Origin: Spirogloea muscicola
Taxonomy: Eukaryota; Streptophyta; Zygnematophyceae; Spirogloeales; Spirogloeaceae
Reading direction: 5' to 3'
DNA: 44,914 nucleotides
Assembly: GCA_009602725.1 (NCBI GenBank)
Contig: WELB01000022.1
Coordinates: 858,688-903,601 of the forward strand
Shown here one piece after another: positions 1 through 11,030 of this stretch (positions are counted from its first letter, which is position 1; every line of letters begins with the position of its first letter). Made by a program: the position numbers and the translations under genes. The notes below the pieces were generated by a model. That model saw nothing but the letters and a program-made list of their open reading frames with translations, made no database searches and was not told where the DNA came from.

Positions 1-1388
1 GCACGCGGCGGCGGCAGCGGCGGCTTTCGCGGCGGAGGTGGCGGCGGCTGACGCGGCCGCCCGGAGCGGCCGCCGCAGACCTGCGGGTGAAGCCGCCGGG
101 CGTCCGCGTGGTGCTCAACGGCGGGCAGCAGGTCGCCGTCCCCCGCTTCGACGGCTACTTCGCCTTGTACGCCCCGCCTTTCCCGCCGCCTTTCCCGCCG
201 GCGCCGCCGCCGGCGCCGCCGCCGCCAGTGCCGTTGCCTTGATAGACCGCCCGTCGGCGAATACGGCCGGCCCCCAGTCGAGGGCTTTCCCTCACGGCCG
301 CCGCTGTCGCCTCCGCGGCGCGCCCGCGCAGCCGCGGCGTGCCCTCCGGGACGCACCTGCTGGAGGTCGTCGCCGTCGGCAGCTACTTCCCGCCGGTGAG
401 CCTGCCGCCGCACATCCGACGCCTCGCACGCCTCACTGAGCTAGAGCTTGCTCTGCTTACTGTCGTCAATTGTAACCATGTGGGTCATGGTGCTGCCAAT
501 TTGGGCTTGAGCTCACCATCAAATCAATTGTAGTTGCGCCAGTGGTCATGGCCGTCAAGTCCGTCGCCGCCTCGCACCGCTGCAGCTTTCAAAGGAGGCG
601 TCCGCGAGGCTGTGCTTGATATCCATGGCTGGGCGGCTGCTGTTCTCCAGGTGAGGCTGGATGTGAGCGCGAGGCTGCGGGGCAAGGTGAAGGCGGCGTA
701 CACAGAGGACAGCTCGCAGGTCCTGCCACAGCCGCTTGTGCTGCAGGCCACCAAAGATGAGGACTACTTTGAGGTCAGCGCAATGGTCGCCAAAGGCTCT
801 ACTTCTTCATGTTGTACGAGCATGTCTGCACATTTCCCACATAGCAGAGTCTTCTTGTGGCATTGGCTGTACATTGTGCAGTCTGGTCAGGTCTGTGCAT
901 ATTCTCTTTCTGTCAATTTGCTGGTCTATCTGGGTCTGGAGGGTTGCAGCACTACGACCAGCTGCTAATGGCCTTCTCCCCTTACATGTCATGGTAGAAG
1001 CGTGAGCCCTTCTCCCCACTGACGTTCCTCAAGAGCCCAATGGGCATGATGGTTGCCTTTATGGTCGTTGTCGTCTTTCTGCTACCCAAGCTCATGGACA
1101 GCATTGGTAAGCAATGTGCTGGCTTTGGACTACTTACTCCGTGTTGCGGACTTTGACAACTTACTGTTTGAAGCTGTTAGACTGTCTGTATGCTCATAAA
1201 TTCTTCCTGCAGAGTCGTCTGGCTGGGCGGTCATGAAGGAATTGCAAAAGGTAATGTTGACTCTGACTCCATGTGTGACTTGTTATTGGCCTTGAGCAGA
1301 TCCCGAGGAGATGAAGAAGATGCAGGAGGACATGCGGAACCAGCCCACACCTTCCTTGTCCAGCCTTCTGACAGGGGGCCGGAGTTGA
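1..1388 (+). CDS. EMC7: ER membrane protein complex subunit 7 homologue (5' partial)
   Basis: Subunit of the ER membrane protein complex, which inserts and helps fold membrane proteins; this subunit supplies a luminal beta-sandwich and one membrane anchor. Exons fitted by GT/AG sites and phase: before 1..166, 332..395, 651..773, 998..1106, 1300..1388. The joined protein reads VVLNGGQQVAVPRFDGYFAF, then RGVPSGTHLLEVVAVGSYF, then PPVRLDVSARLRGKVKAAY, matching the EMC7 sandwich pattern (DG.F..H.IPSG...EV...F.PVRVD). Exon 4 has KREPFSPLTFLKSPMGMM followed by a hydrophobic helix ending FLLPKLMDSI; the last exon gives DPEEMKKMQEDMRNQ and stops at TGA 1386-1388. The initiator and signal peptide are not visible: the frame is open to base 3 as an Arg-rich stretch, so an upstream exon probably lies outside the window. 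Exons 1-2 are very GC-rich, later exons are not. Confidence 0.88.
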
Positions 1389-4037
1389 AGCAGCCACACC
1401 TAGAGGGGCCTGAGATTGTGATGGCAGTTCATTACACTCCCCTACAAGCTTCGTCATCAGCTACATCAGATCACCATCACAGTCTGGCATCTTGACTGCA
1501 CCAAGCCTGTAGTGGCACCCTATTGCTAATGCAGCAGAGCTCAAGGTCCTCAAGCTGATGACCTCATGCACAGGGAGAAAGACTCACGGTATCAACCCTA
1601 GTGCCAAACCCTCCTCTTATATCTTAGGTTGACATGTCAGACATGGGTCAGGGTAGGATTGCATCCGTGCACTAGTAGCAGTAGTGCAGTGCAGCAGTTG
1701 AGAGGGAACAGGCATGAAGTCATGTGCATCTCTGAAGTCATTGAGCGGATTCTGTTGGGAGCCCACAGTGGTTTAACATCTTGTACAGCTGTATGCTCTG
1801 AGCTCTGAGTCTGTACGACATGTATTCAGTGAGACAGCAACCCATAAAGTCTGTCTTAGGAAATGAGCTCTATCATGGTGACACAAGGGGAAAGCGTTCA
1901 CCCTCAGTGTGACAATATATATAGATGAGAACCACGCAAGGGGCCAAAAAGCTGATGCACCGCTACACTTGCTGGAGTTCCAGCAGATTGCCCTGATTCA
2001 ATAAAAGTACAGCACAGTGAAGGCAAAACATGGCACAAAAGGGGACAACAATGCCGACCTACTATAATCGAGGGGCCAGAAGCTGGACTAGCCAGTGTGA
2101 TCAGGTGGAGTCGCCTCATTAGCACGTCAAGCAACTATGAAGTCAAGCAAAATAAAGGGATCAACCAATAACAAAGCCAAAGTCATGATGCTGCACAGCC
2201 ACTGCTCCAAATCAACAGATTGTCCTCTTTGTTCGACAGAACAAAGCAACTGTCTAGCCTATCTGGCTCGAACACACACGTGACGCCGAGTAGGGAGGAG
2301 AGAGTTTGTGAGCAGGTGGTGAACGGATGGATCATGTAAAGCTGTCCACTACTACGTGCAACAGACATCTTAGGAGTCTGTGCTTGCGATGAAGTTATAT
2401 AAGGAAGGCTCTTGGGGATAGATGGTTACAACAAAAGATGCTGGAGAGAGACCTTGTAGATGAAGTAGGTATTGCTGAAAAGAGCAGACCTGCAGACTAC
2501 ACAGATGACGAGGCGTGCTAAGGATAGACCACTTGAGTCGCTAATTTGTCAGCCTAGCGAGCAGAAGCGAGACGCCATGGCTGGTAGAAGGTGCAAGCAG
2601 TGCTTGGCAAGCGCAAAAGGCCAGTGCAGGACATTGTGGGCCTCGAGATTACCATACGTACAGCTGCTTCACCTGAAGGGGCTACTGATGTCCACGACTT
2701 ACACGGCCTTGCAGCATTGCAGCAATAAGTGCATGCCACAGCGCAAGAACGTATAAGTCATTGGCACGGTAGTTCTTCTCTACTGCTCTATTTGCTGAGG
2801 TGCGGTTGCAATGCCAGTTATAGGACGTCAACTGGAACCACACTACACCCTGCAGGTCCACAGCAGCAGCTTTTTGACGACGGTAGAGACTACAGGTAGT
2901 CTTAAATGGGTAGTGAAGGTTCTACTAATGGCTTCCGAGGCCCTACGTGGACCGATCGAGCTTGATAAGTAATTTCCAGCAGTGCGCCTGAAGCTTCCAA
3001 GGGCTTTGGACCTCGACAAGAAACTCCTCGGCAGGAGTTGAGGCATTTTCGGGGCGGGAGAGCAGAGGTTGTATTTAGCTGCAGAATTGCGCCTGCTAAG
3101 CGTCTGCAAAGTAGTAGCGCCCAGAGGTGAGAATCGCTATTTGTGCTCAGCAAGCTGACGAGGCTGGCTCGCAAGCTCGCATCGAGTAGATTGGCCGAAG
3201 TGGCACCTGCTACGAGGGAGAGGCATCTGCAGAAGCGCAGGCGACAGGCTGGAGAGGCCGGCCTACTTGAGAGAGGTCCATAGAAGCTCTGCTGCGCTGT
3301 GAGAACGAAGCTCTGTCAAACGGGATGGTGACTGGAAGATGCCGAAGCTCTGTCATACGGGATGGTGACTGGGAGATGCCTAAAGCTAGATCAGGATTTC
3401 ATGATGCAGGACCGTCCGCAAATTGATGAGGGCTAGTCTTCTGGCAGCTACTTGCATTGGGTGCTACATACTGGACGCTGTACTCGCTCACTGACTTCCT
3501 CAGTGTGTTGACATCCTCAGAGCCCTCCAAGGCCAAGCCAGTAACCAGGTCCTGGGCTCAGTGGCAGAAAGAATGACAGTGAGGGTTGATTGAAAAGTAC
3601 GTGTAAGGTGGCACCTCCATGCTGCAGATACAGATCGTAATCGTGCGGCTAACAAATATGTGCCTGGTAAAGCGAAGCGGAGGACATCGTTTTTGCAATA
3701 TTTGTTGGAGCACTCCTTCAGTGTCAAGAAACAGGCACGTCAAGAGCAACTTTGACAGTTGCCAATGCTTGGACCGATAAATAACCTTCCAGTATCGCTG
3801 ATTCTTGCTACTGATCAGCCTGTCAGATGTATCGAATGCACCACTGGCTCACAACTGGCCGAAAGGGGTGGACTCTGTATTGTACAAATTAGACCCTACT
3901 ATTTAACGATCCATGACTAGTATGGCAAATCTGCAGTGATAAATGAATCTCTACAGTAGAAAATGCATGCTGGGAAGGGGGGCGATGGTGAGCCTGCGCA
4001 ACAACTGCTGGTAGACTTAACCATGGCCGATATCACG
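1389..4037. other. Gene-free stretch between EMC7 and the ZIP gene
   Basis: I see no convincing gene in this 2.6 kb. Open frames are short, lack family motifs and do not join into a phased model. It must hold the 3' UTRs of two converging genes (EMC7 + and ZIP -). The only clear structure is a two-copy 37-bp tandem repeat at 3307-3380. Confidence 0.6.
3307..3380. repeat. 37-bp tandem repeat, two copies
   Basis: Units 3307-3343 and 3344-3380 both begin GAAGCTCTGTCA and end GATGCC, and differ at only two positions. Simple local duplication in intergenic DNA. Confidence 0.9.
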
Positions 4038-5793
4038 TCAAGCCCATTTGGCTATCAGACTCATACATGCTGCACCCGCAAACATGGCTACGAATCCAAG
4101 AGAGACCACAGCGTTGCTGGCAGGTCGATCCTCGTCCGAGAAGGTAGGTATGATGAGATCCGCCAGACCATTGTAGATAAGAATCCCACCAGCTACAGCG
4201 TTGAATGAGCCCTGTGTGCCCAACACTGCAACATTACCACACACGCATTGACCTTATAAGAGACTCATCTCGCCTGTGAGGGTGGAGTACCTGTGCTGAG
4301 AGCCCACACTAGAGGGAACAAGCTAGCGAGATGAATACAGGGGAAGGAAATCGTTCCATGCACAAGGTCCATACACCAGGTCAAGCTGCAGCCCCAGCTT
4401 AATGCACAGTTGGCCTGCAAAAGTGGTGTCAAGAGAGATCATACCACTGGGGTCATTCTCGTTGTAGTTGATTGACACGCTTATGCCAATGGCAATGCCA
4501 ACTGGTGTACTCAGAGCAAACAAGAGCCCCATGATTGCATACTTCCGTTTGTTATATCCTGCCTTGCAGAAAGCAGCCCCAAGAGCCAAGCCTTCAAATC
4601 CCTGCCAAGATAAACAGCAGCCGCTTGCAACAGTCTCAGTCTCAACTTGACCACAAGTCTACGACAGAAGTGCCGATGAAGAGATGAACCAAGTGTGGAG
4701 ACAATGCAGCAAGCCTCACATTGTTTCACAGCACAGGGCTGACCTGGTGGAAGAGGAGGGCGAACATCAAACCGCGTACGTAACCTATGTCAGTGTTTGT
4801 GCCGAGCGTCAGTCCAACAAAGACGGAATGAAAGATAATCCCTGCCTCCAGGGTGAGCGCCACCACATTCCACTCCAGCCGTCTCTCCTTCTCAAGGTCC
4901 ACCTGCTTTGGATTTGCCTTTGCCCCCTCCAGATCGTCGCCCCTGCTTAGACCGCCTGCAGGGCCCAAATAGACAGCTCAGCAACTGTGGCCGACATGAC
5001 AAGCTCGTGTCTGTGTCTCAGACCGTCTTTCCAGCGCAAACAGCAACTTGTCACCGGCCTGGCCTGTGTAAGCAGGAGCCACGCGGCTGGGGGGAACAGG
5101 CCTTGCACTTGGGCAGAGTCTTCAAGTGAAGCTTGGGTGGGCAAGCAATAGGCCCTCCTGATCGACTGCACAAGGAGTGAAGCGATGAGTTGCGTCAGTG
5201 CATCGGGAGCAGGCAACGAGCGTCAGATAGAGCTTGCAGAGGAGGGCGAGGTGAGGGCTCGGTGCGCTCACCATGCGCAGCCAGAACTCGAGGCAGAATG
5301 TGCATAGCGAGGCGGCGAGCGCAAAGGCGTAGGCCCAGGGGAAGGAGGTGGAGAAGTGGAGGCAGGGGTTGGATAGGTCGGCGGCGGCGTCGGGCAGGAT
5401 GTGGACGTAGCCCACCGCCAGCACCACGCCGGCGGCAAAGGCCCTCCCGATGAAGAAGAAGGGGTTGCGGAAGCTGACTCCGCCGAAGAAGCTGAGGAGG
5501 AAGGGCAGGAGGACGCCGACGGCCGACGCTGCGGGCGCACCAGAGCACAAGCACATGCACAAGCACAAGCACGGCGTGGTGAGCTGCGGTAGCCGAGGCG
5601 GCTGCCTGCCCAGGGCTGGCAGGTTGAGGGGGGGCTGCCCGCGGAGGAGCGGAGCACGGCAGGCGCGGGGCAAGGCGAGGCGAGGCGGGGAGCGGCGGCG
5701 GAGGGGCGTACCGGTGAGGACGCCGAAGAGGCCGCCGATGCGGAAGCCGAGCGCGGAGCGGGCGGAGGTGTCGCCGCGCCCGCAGTCGTCCAT
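4038..5793 (-). CDS. ZIP-family divalent metal transporter
   Basis: Membrane transporter moving Zn2+ or Fe2+ toward the cytosol. Minus-strand exons fitted by phase: 5793..5712, 5528..5272, 4902..4744, 4601..4445, 4225..4038; joined CDS 843 nt, 280 aa, short for plant ZIPs (often 320-360). Visible ZIP segments in order: TM1 IGGLFGVLTGASAVGVLLPF; TM2 region GRAFAAGVVLAVGYVHILPD with the conserved HxLPD; TM3 WAYAFALAASLCTFCLEFWL; TM4 LEAGIIFHSVFVGLTLG with its His; TM5 LMFALLFHQGFEGLALG with the HQxFEG metal site; TM6 MGLLFALSTPVGIAIGISVS then NEND; TM7-8 FNAVAGGILIYNGLADLI and a C-terminal hydrophobic helix ending IAKWA. The ATG at 5793 sits in a GC-rich first exon. The cytosolic loop between TM3 and TM4 is normally long and His-rich; in the simplest model a 369-nt intron removes nearly all of it, so a further exon within 4903-5271 is possible. 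Substrate cannot be read from sequence. Confidence 0.9.
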
Positions 5794-5934
5794 GGCGCGC
5801 GCCGGGGGGGGAGGAGTGTGGAGGCGGGGGCGCTGGGCGGGGCGCCATGGCGGGGGCGGGGCGGCAGGGGTGTCGACATGGCGCCGGGGGCACAGCTAGC
5901 TGCCCGCTGGGGAGGAGCTCGCCCGTTGAGGATA

Positions 5935-5954
5935 GGGGCTGGAAAAGCCAGCCC
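5935..5954 (-). repeat. LINE 3' hairpin, representative copy
   Basis: GGGGCTGGAAAAGCCAGCCC forms a stem of GGGGCTGG with CCAGCCC around an A-rich loop. Other clear copies: 6762-6781, 7306-7325, 7379-7398, 7564-7584, 9004-9023, 10716-10735, 32470-32489, 32969-32988, 34085-34104, 34251-34270, 34435-34454. Looser copies with GGGCTGTGAGAAGCCAGCCC-type cores lie near 6625, 7050, 9500, 10040, 10290, 11330, 11445, 11540, 31910, 31965, 32045, 32675 and 42910. Minus-oriented copies are followed by AAAAGAATGGACAA-like sequence and preceded by a GCTCGCCCAT-like segment; plus copies are the mirror of this. The constant flanks show it is one element, not chance palindromes. Confidence 0.9.
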
Positions 5955-6174
5955 AAAGGGAGGGGGCCTCCAAGCTCCGCCCCCGGGATGTCCCCACCCT
6001 GTCGACACCGCCGCGGGCCGGGCGCACGTCTCGCCGCCCCACCTCCCCCCCCCCTTTCTCGCCTGCCTCCTCGCCCTCGCCCCCCCCGCCGTGAGCCAAG
6101 GGCCGTGACACCAGTGAACGTCGGCTCGTTCCACGACGACGTCAGCTCGTCCCCGTCGAATGTGAGCTTCATCC

Positions 6175-6235
6175 AAGAGAGGCCAATTCCAGCCTTGCAA
6201 ATGTCCTGGTAACGGGGTAATGAGTTGGCTAAGGG
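6175..6235. repeat. Dispersed repeat family FAM2, representative copy
   Basis: A second repeat contains the core GGCCAATTC...GCC TTRCAAATGTCCT followed by GGGTAATGA-like sequence; it is often preceded by GAAATTGAAAGGGAGG and a GCGCGC-rich GAGAGAAGG block. Copies: about 6175-6235, 6553-6615 (inverted), 7150-7250 (inverted), 32755-32835, 34885-34975. The copies usually abut LINE hairpin copies, so FAM2 is either a further part of the same element or a preferred neighbour. No coding potential is evident. Confidence 0.75.
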
Positions 6236-7639
6236 GGGCACTAACATCCTCGAGTGAGCACACAAGTATCAGACGAGCTAAGCTGAGGAGCCAGACCACC
6301 ACCACGGAAGCCATCAGTCTGGCCAGACCCACGCCCAGCACGCTGGTGTATCATCCAAAGGTCATTCCAGACCTTGTACATCGCGCTCTTCTGGAGGAGT
6401 GTTCCTTCTTTTTGTACGTTCCTTTGGGCCGGCCTCCGGATAGCCATCGCCTCACATTGGAAGAGCTCATTCTCCCACTCGCACTGCACGCCTTCCATCT
6501 CATCATTCATGTAGCGATGTATTTTCCGCACTAGTATCTGCCTGAACAACGTATTGGCTTGAATTGGCCTCCCTCTCAATTCTAGAGCACCGCGCGCCTA
6601 CTCTTTATCTGAAGGGGGCGAGGGCTGTGAGAAAGCCAGCCCGACAAGAACCTACAAGGTCTGAAGGGGCCGACCAGCCCCGAAACCTCACACAACCAAG
6701 CGAGTAGCATGTAGAAAACGGCGGAGGGCTGTGAAAGAGAAGAGCGCGCCCATAGAAAAGAGGGGCTGCCAAAGCCAGCCCAAAAACGAATGGACAATGC
6801 CCACAGCCAAAGCAAGAGGAGCCGGAGAAAGGACTACACTACAACATACTGCAGAACTCAGAAACGATGCAGAGGAAGTGTGAAAGCCCGCCCCAACGAA
6901 GCCTACCCCGGAATGTATGGACAAGGTCCGATGGGGCCGGAAAGCGCTGAACCACCCAGCTATGCAAGTGCCGCGAAGGACAGATGCTCAGTGACTCCGA
7001 GCTAGCTGCCGCACGTCAGAGAGAAGAAGTGGCTCTCCCAATGGGGGCAAGGGCTGTGAGAAGCCAGCCCGAAAAGAATTGACAAGGTTCGAAGAGAGAA
7101 CGGCAGCCGGAAAAGCAGTCCTCTCTTACTCGGGGATATTTCGTGTCCCCCTTAGCCTGCCATCACCCAATTAACAGGACATTTGTAAGGCTAGAATTGG
7201 CCTCCCTTTCAATTTCATGCGCGCCGCGTGCCTTCTCTCTTAAAGAAGAAGGGCTCGCCCATTGAGGGCCTCTTTAAAGAAAAAAGTGCTCGCTCGTAGG
7301 CAAGAGGGGCTGACAAAGTCAGCCCAAAAAGAACGGACAATGTCCAAAGCCAAAGAAAGGGCTCGCCCATTGATTATAGGGGCTGGAAAAGCCAGCTCAG
7401 AAAAGATGGAACAAGTACGAGAAGGGGGCCAGGGAAAGCGCTAAGAAAAAAAGCACAAGAAGAAACAAAGCAGCTATGTATTACTCAGTAACCCCTGCTA
7501 AGCAGACTCAGGTTAGAGAAGCTAGGCCTCTCTTAAAGATGAAGGGCTCGCCCATTGAGGATAGGGGCTGGAAAAAGCCAGCCCAAAAAAGAATGAACAA
7601 AGGACGAGAAGGGGCCTCGTAAAGAGGGCCCCCGCATTA

Positions 7640-8020
7640 TCGCGGACGTCGTGACAACCGACTCCTCCAACCCCACCATATCCGCGGCACAAGCAGGGCA
7701 TGCGCTTGGCAAGGCTGCTGGCCGAAGTGAGCGCAAGTATGCGGACCAACTTGCCGGCATGAATTTGTGGCGCTGGCGATGGACGCGCACGGGGCATTTT
7801 GCAGTCAGTGGCTGGACCTCCTGCAGCGGCTTGCATGGCGGGCCATCAATCGCCGTCAGGGATAGCAAGGTGAGCTGCCCGGCATTTCAACGTCGCCGTG
7901 TCGCTTCCCAGCTCTTCCGCATGCATTTCCAAGCTCATGCAGTGCACGTGCCGGCAGGCCGTGCTTTGGCTGCTACTTCTGTGTATTGGCTCGCACCACC
8001 GCCCAGACAATTGGTGGGTA
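7640..8020 (+). mobile_element. LINE-like ORF2 C-terminal fragment, degenerate
   Basis: The plus frame reads DVVTTDSSNPTISAAQAG, a gap, then SERKYADQLAG and, with frame shifts, the core seen better at 33284 (MDVHGAFGSRWLDLIQRLAR). A (D/T)VV(T)..HP-like motif, a Lys/Arg-KYA motif and a late R(L/M)...LQR..A motif are typical of the region after the reverse transcriptase domain in non-LTR retrotransposon ORF2 proteins. The reverse transcriptase domain itself is absent, so the copy is 5'-truncated, and frame shifts make it dead. Confidence 0.65.
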
Positions 8021-8224
8021 GAATGCACAATGACTCCCCAAAGGTGTCAATCGCTGTAGAGGAAGCTTGGCTTCAGCCGCTTGGGATGACTGGCAATGAT
8101 TTTCGGCCATTATTGCGCGGCAGACAGCTTAATTCGGATTCTTGACACCGCCGCTGCGGCTCCGCCGCTGCTTTGCTGCTGCGTCAGCCGCCACTGCTAT
8201 TCGCCTCCTCGCAAGCACTGCTCC

Positions 8225-8425
8225 GACACCTTCGTTCATCCTGCTAGCTTTTCCGACTTGCATCTACTGTCTAGAGGTTACTGAGAGTCTCCTTGCTGCT
8301 GTCTTAGCACTTCGCACTCCGGGTCTTCAAGCTCAACTCTTCAGGATGCACTTGGCTATGTCCTTGCAGCGGTCCCTGGCTGTGACGTTCCCTCCCGTTT
8401 CAGGGTGCCGACGGTGCCGGTAACC
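8225..8425 (+). mobile_element. LINE-like C-terminal and 3' tail fragments
   Basis: 8246-8284 encodes ASFSDLHLLSRGY and a stop, the terminal motif shared by the other copies here. About 8315-8390 then repeats another piece of the same protein, LFRMHLAMSLQRSLA, in plus orientation. Two overlapping or nested truncated copies. Confidence 0.65.
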
Positions 8426-8590
8426 TTACATGATCGTATCGTATCTACCGTTTGGGAGTACAACAAATAGAATTGGAAGCCCAAAGTACATATTGAGGGC
8501 CAGCCTGACAAATCAACTAGGGGCCATCGGCTGCATTTGGCCAGCAACCCCAAACCCTAAACCCGAACGGTACGGGTGATTTCGCTCCAC

Positions 8591-8795
8591 CACGTGTAGC
8601 TAAGCATGGGCTGAGGCCCTGCGCGTGCGGCACGCGCCACGCGCGGCACGCGCCACGCGCGGCACTTGCCACGCGCAGCACGCGCCAGTCCCTCCGGGGG
8701 AGGACCTTGGGGGCTTACCCTGGTGAGCCCTCCGTGAAGGACCCACGTGGTCGCACTTCGGGGAGCCACCGAATGGCCACGTGGCGTGCCACGTG
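8591..8795. promoter_or_regulatory. Cluster of four CACGTG palindromes
   Basis: CACGTG occurs at 8591-8596, 8744-8749, 8778-8783 and 8790-8795. This is the core of the plant G-box bound by bZIP and bHLH factors. No host gene starts nearby, so the cluster may belong to an inserted element. Function is not shown by the sequence. Confidence 0.35.
8624..8687. repeat. 16-bp GC-rich tandem repeat, four copies
   Basis: Unit GCGCGGCACGCGCCAC at 8641-8656, with variant copies 8624-8640, 8657-8672 and 8673-8687. It lies inside a GC-rich insert (about 8530-8900) that differs in composition from the surrounding LINE debris. Confidence 0.9.
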
Positions 8796-9129
8796 GCGAC
8801 GCTTCGGTGGAGCTCGCGAGCTTCCCCCCCAGCCCGCGACGGCCAGCGCGCAGCCAGATGGCGGTGGCCCGAGCAGCCGCCTCCAGCCTAGCTTCTGACC
8901 TAAGGCTGCTTAGCAGGGGTTACTGAACGATACGTAGCTGCTTTGTTGCTTGTTGTGCTTGTTTTTCTTAGCGCTTCCCCTGGCCCCCTTCTCGTGCTTT
9001 TTTGGGCTGGCTTTTCCAGCCCCCATCCTCAATGGGCGAGCCCTTTCTGGCGCCCTCTTGGTAACCAAGTTGAATAATTCAACTGTCTTCATGTCCTTTC
9101 TTATTGATCATCCAACATGCTCCCGCGCT

Positions 9130-9540
9130 GCCCCCGTGCTGTGCTGGCCGGCTGCTGGGAAGCTGGCCTGGGCGGCCAGCGACCGTTGGCATGGACAGCA
9201 AGGTGAGCTGCAGCGGCTTCGACTCTGCCAAGTCGCTCGCCCAGGTGTTCCGTATGCGGCTATCCATCTCCTTCCGCCCTTCCCCCGGCTCATGCAGTGC
9301 ATTTGCGGGCAGGTCGCGCCTTGGCTGCTACTTCTGAGTTTCGTCGGGGTGCCTCTTTTCCAGCTGCAAGTTACTCCAACGTGCGGCTGCTGACACGGGG
9401 GTTACTAAGCTCCCATTCGCTTTGCATAGCTGTGTAGTTTTGGCGCCTCTCTTCTTTCGGCCCTCAGGACCTTGTCCACTCTTTCTGGGCTGGCTTTCAC
9501 AGCCCCTGCCCCGCTTCTGAAGAGCTCACTTTGCCGCCAC
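9130..9540 (+). mobile_element. LINE-like C-terminal fragment with 3' UTR
   Basis: 9205-9290 encodes FDSAKSLAQVFRMRLSIS, the same block as FNAAGSLAQVFRMRLAVS at 33430. A degenerate terminal segment and stop follow near 9395, then a 3' UTR with the GGGCTGGCTTTCACAGCCC hairpin near 9490-9510. Truncated at its 5' side near 9130; immediately upstream, 8955-9045 is the 3' UTR of another copy. Confidence 0.65.
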
Positions 9541-10689
9541 GGCCAAACGCACCCTGGACACAACCTACTGGACATTGCTCCGTTCTTTCGAATTGGCCCT
9601 TGTTGGCCTCCTAAAGATGCACTGTTTCACAGGAGACATCTGTGACGACCTTCGCTAACCGCTGTGCGCCTACGGCAGTGATAGTGCGAAGTTGACGGCC
9701 AGCAGAGCCTCAGAACGACGCCGCGCGGCAGCGAGCACCAGCTGACGCGGCCCGCCGGCCCTCGCTGATCACCGCTGGGCTTCATCGCGCCGCTCAGTGC
9801 AAAAGTGAATGTGGCCCTTACGAAGTGCTGTGAGCTGCAAGCCCAACAGGAAGTGCACATAACTTGGGGTGCGGCAATGCCAGCAGAGGTAGCTGGCGAG
9901 GCACAGCACGTACCTGGTACTGTATCTTTAATATGCCATGTAGGTACTGCCAATAGTCAGGCTTATGTTTCTGCAATCATGTGTATGGAACGGGGGACCT
10001 GGAACGACAAAGTAGCTTCTCCAAAGTGGGCAAGGGCTGCAGAGGGCCAGCCCGCTAAACAATGACAAGGTCTGGATCAGACAGAAAATGATAGCACGCA
10101 GAACAACAATGGATCACCAAAAATAGCTGCTCAGTAACCCCTCAATAGCAGCCGCAAGTCGGGGAACTTCAGCATTCAAATAGCAGCTCCCCTGCGGATA
10201 CTTGGAGGCGGCAACCAGGGCACGTTCTGCACGCAGATGCCAAGCGTGAGCCAAGAAAAGAGTAAGATCTCTTTCAATGTAAGGCAAGGGCTCTGAGAGG
10301 CCAGCCTAAAAGAAAAACAAGGCCAAAGGGCCAGGAGGCGTAAGTGTGACTACTTCAATTGACTTCTGCGATAGACGCTCTGCTAACTAATGTCCAGTCA
10401 ACAAGTGCCGATCGAAATTACTAGGGGCGGGAAAGCGACGCCCTGTCAGAACCGGGAGGCAGCAGCCAAGACGGCTGGAGTAGGTTGAGCCAGCAAGGCC
10501 TCAACGCCCTGTGGACATCGACTGCAAGAAAAAGGAAGCTTTCCCAAGGGGCCGATGGCTGCACATGACCAGCCCATACAAGGTTGACAAGGTCCCAAAG
10601 AGGCGGGAAGAAGAACAGACTCTTCCAGTAGAGGGCGATGGCTGTGAAAGCGGCTAGCACGCTGGAAAGGGGCGCCAAAGAGCGACCTG

Positions 10690-10915
10690 CACCGGAGCCC
10701 CTGAAACAGAGAAGTGGGGCTGGCAAAGCCAGCCCAAAAAAGAATGGACAATGTCCAAAGCCGAAGAAAGAGGAGCCGGAAAAAGGACGACACTACAAAA
10801 CACTGCAGAACACATAGACGATGCAGAGGGAAGCTCAGTACCCACGAGTGAGCAACATCAGGTCTGAGTAGCTCGCTGCAGGGAAAGAGGCATTCCGTCG
10901 AGACCCAGAGGCCGG
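10690..10915 (-). mobile_element. LINE-like terminal fragment with 3' UTR
   Basis: On the minus strand, 10912 down to about 10830 encodes SGSRRNASFPAASYSDLMLL then TRGY and a stop, the best-preserved end of the element in this island. Its 3' UTR follows, with the hairpin at 10716-10735. The copy begins abruptly at about 10912, a 5' truncation. Confidence 0.7.
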
Positions 10916-10973
10916 ACCCTGAAACCGGACCCAATAAGACCCCTGGGAAGCGTAACTCCGTGTGGGGGTTCCC

Positions 10974-11030
10974 CGGTTCGGTTCGGTTCGATTCGGTTCG
11001 ATTCGGTTCAGTTCGATTTTCGGTTCGGGG
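10974..11030. repeat. Pentamer-based tandem repeat (GGTTC/GATTC)
   Basis: About ten consecutive GGTTC or GATTC pentamers with slight variation. A simple repeat between repeat-island elements; frames through it are low-complexity and not real genes. Confidence 0.9.

Noticed and set aside
2472-2756. 94-residue plus-strand open frame
   Set aside because: No motif, no splice partners and composition like the surrounding intergenic DNA.
5195-6341. 356- and 357-residue minus-strand frames rich in Pro, Arg and Ala
   Set aside because: They are shifted frames of the GC-rich ZIP exons and promoter; the ZIP frame has the real motifs.
8624-8687. Short regular repeats considered as a CRISPR array
   Set aside because: Units are contiguous with no spacers, and the DNA is eukaryotic nuclear.
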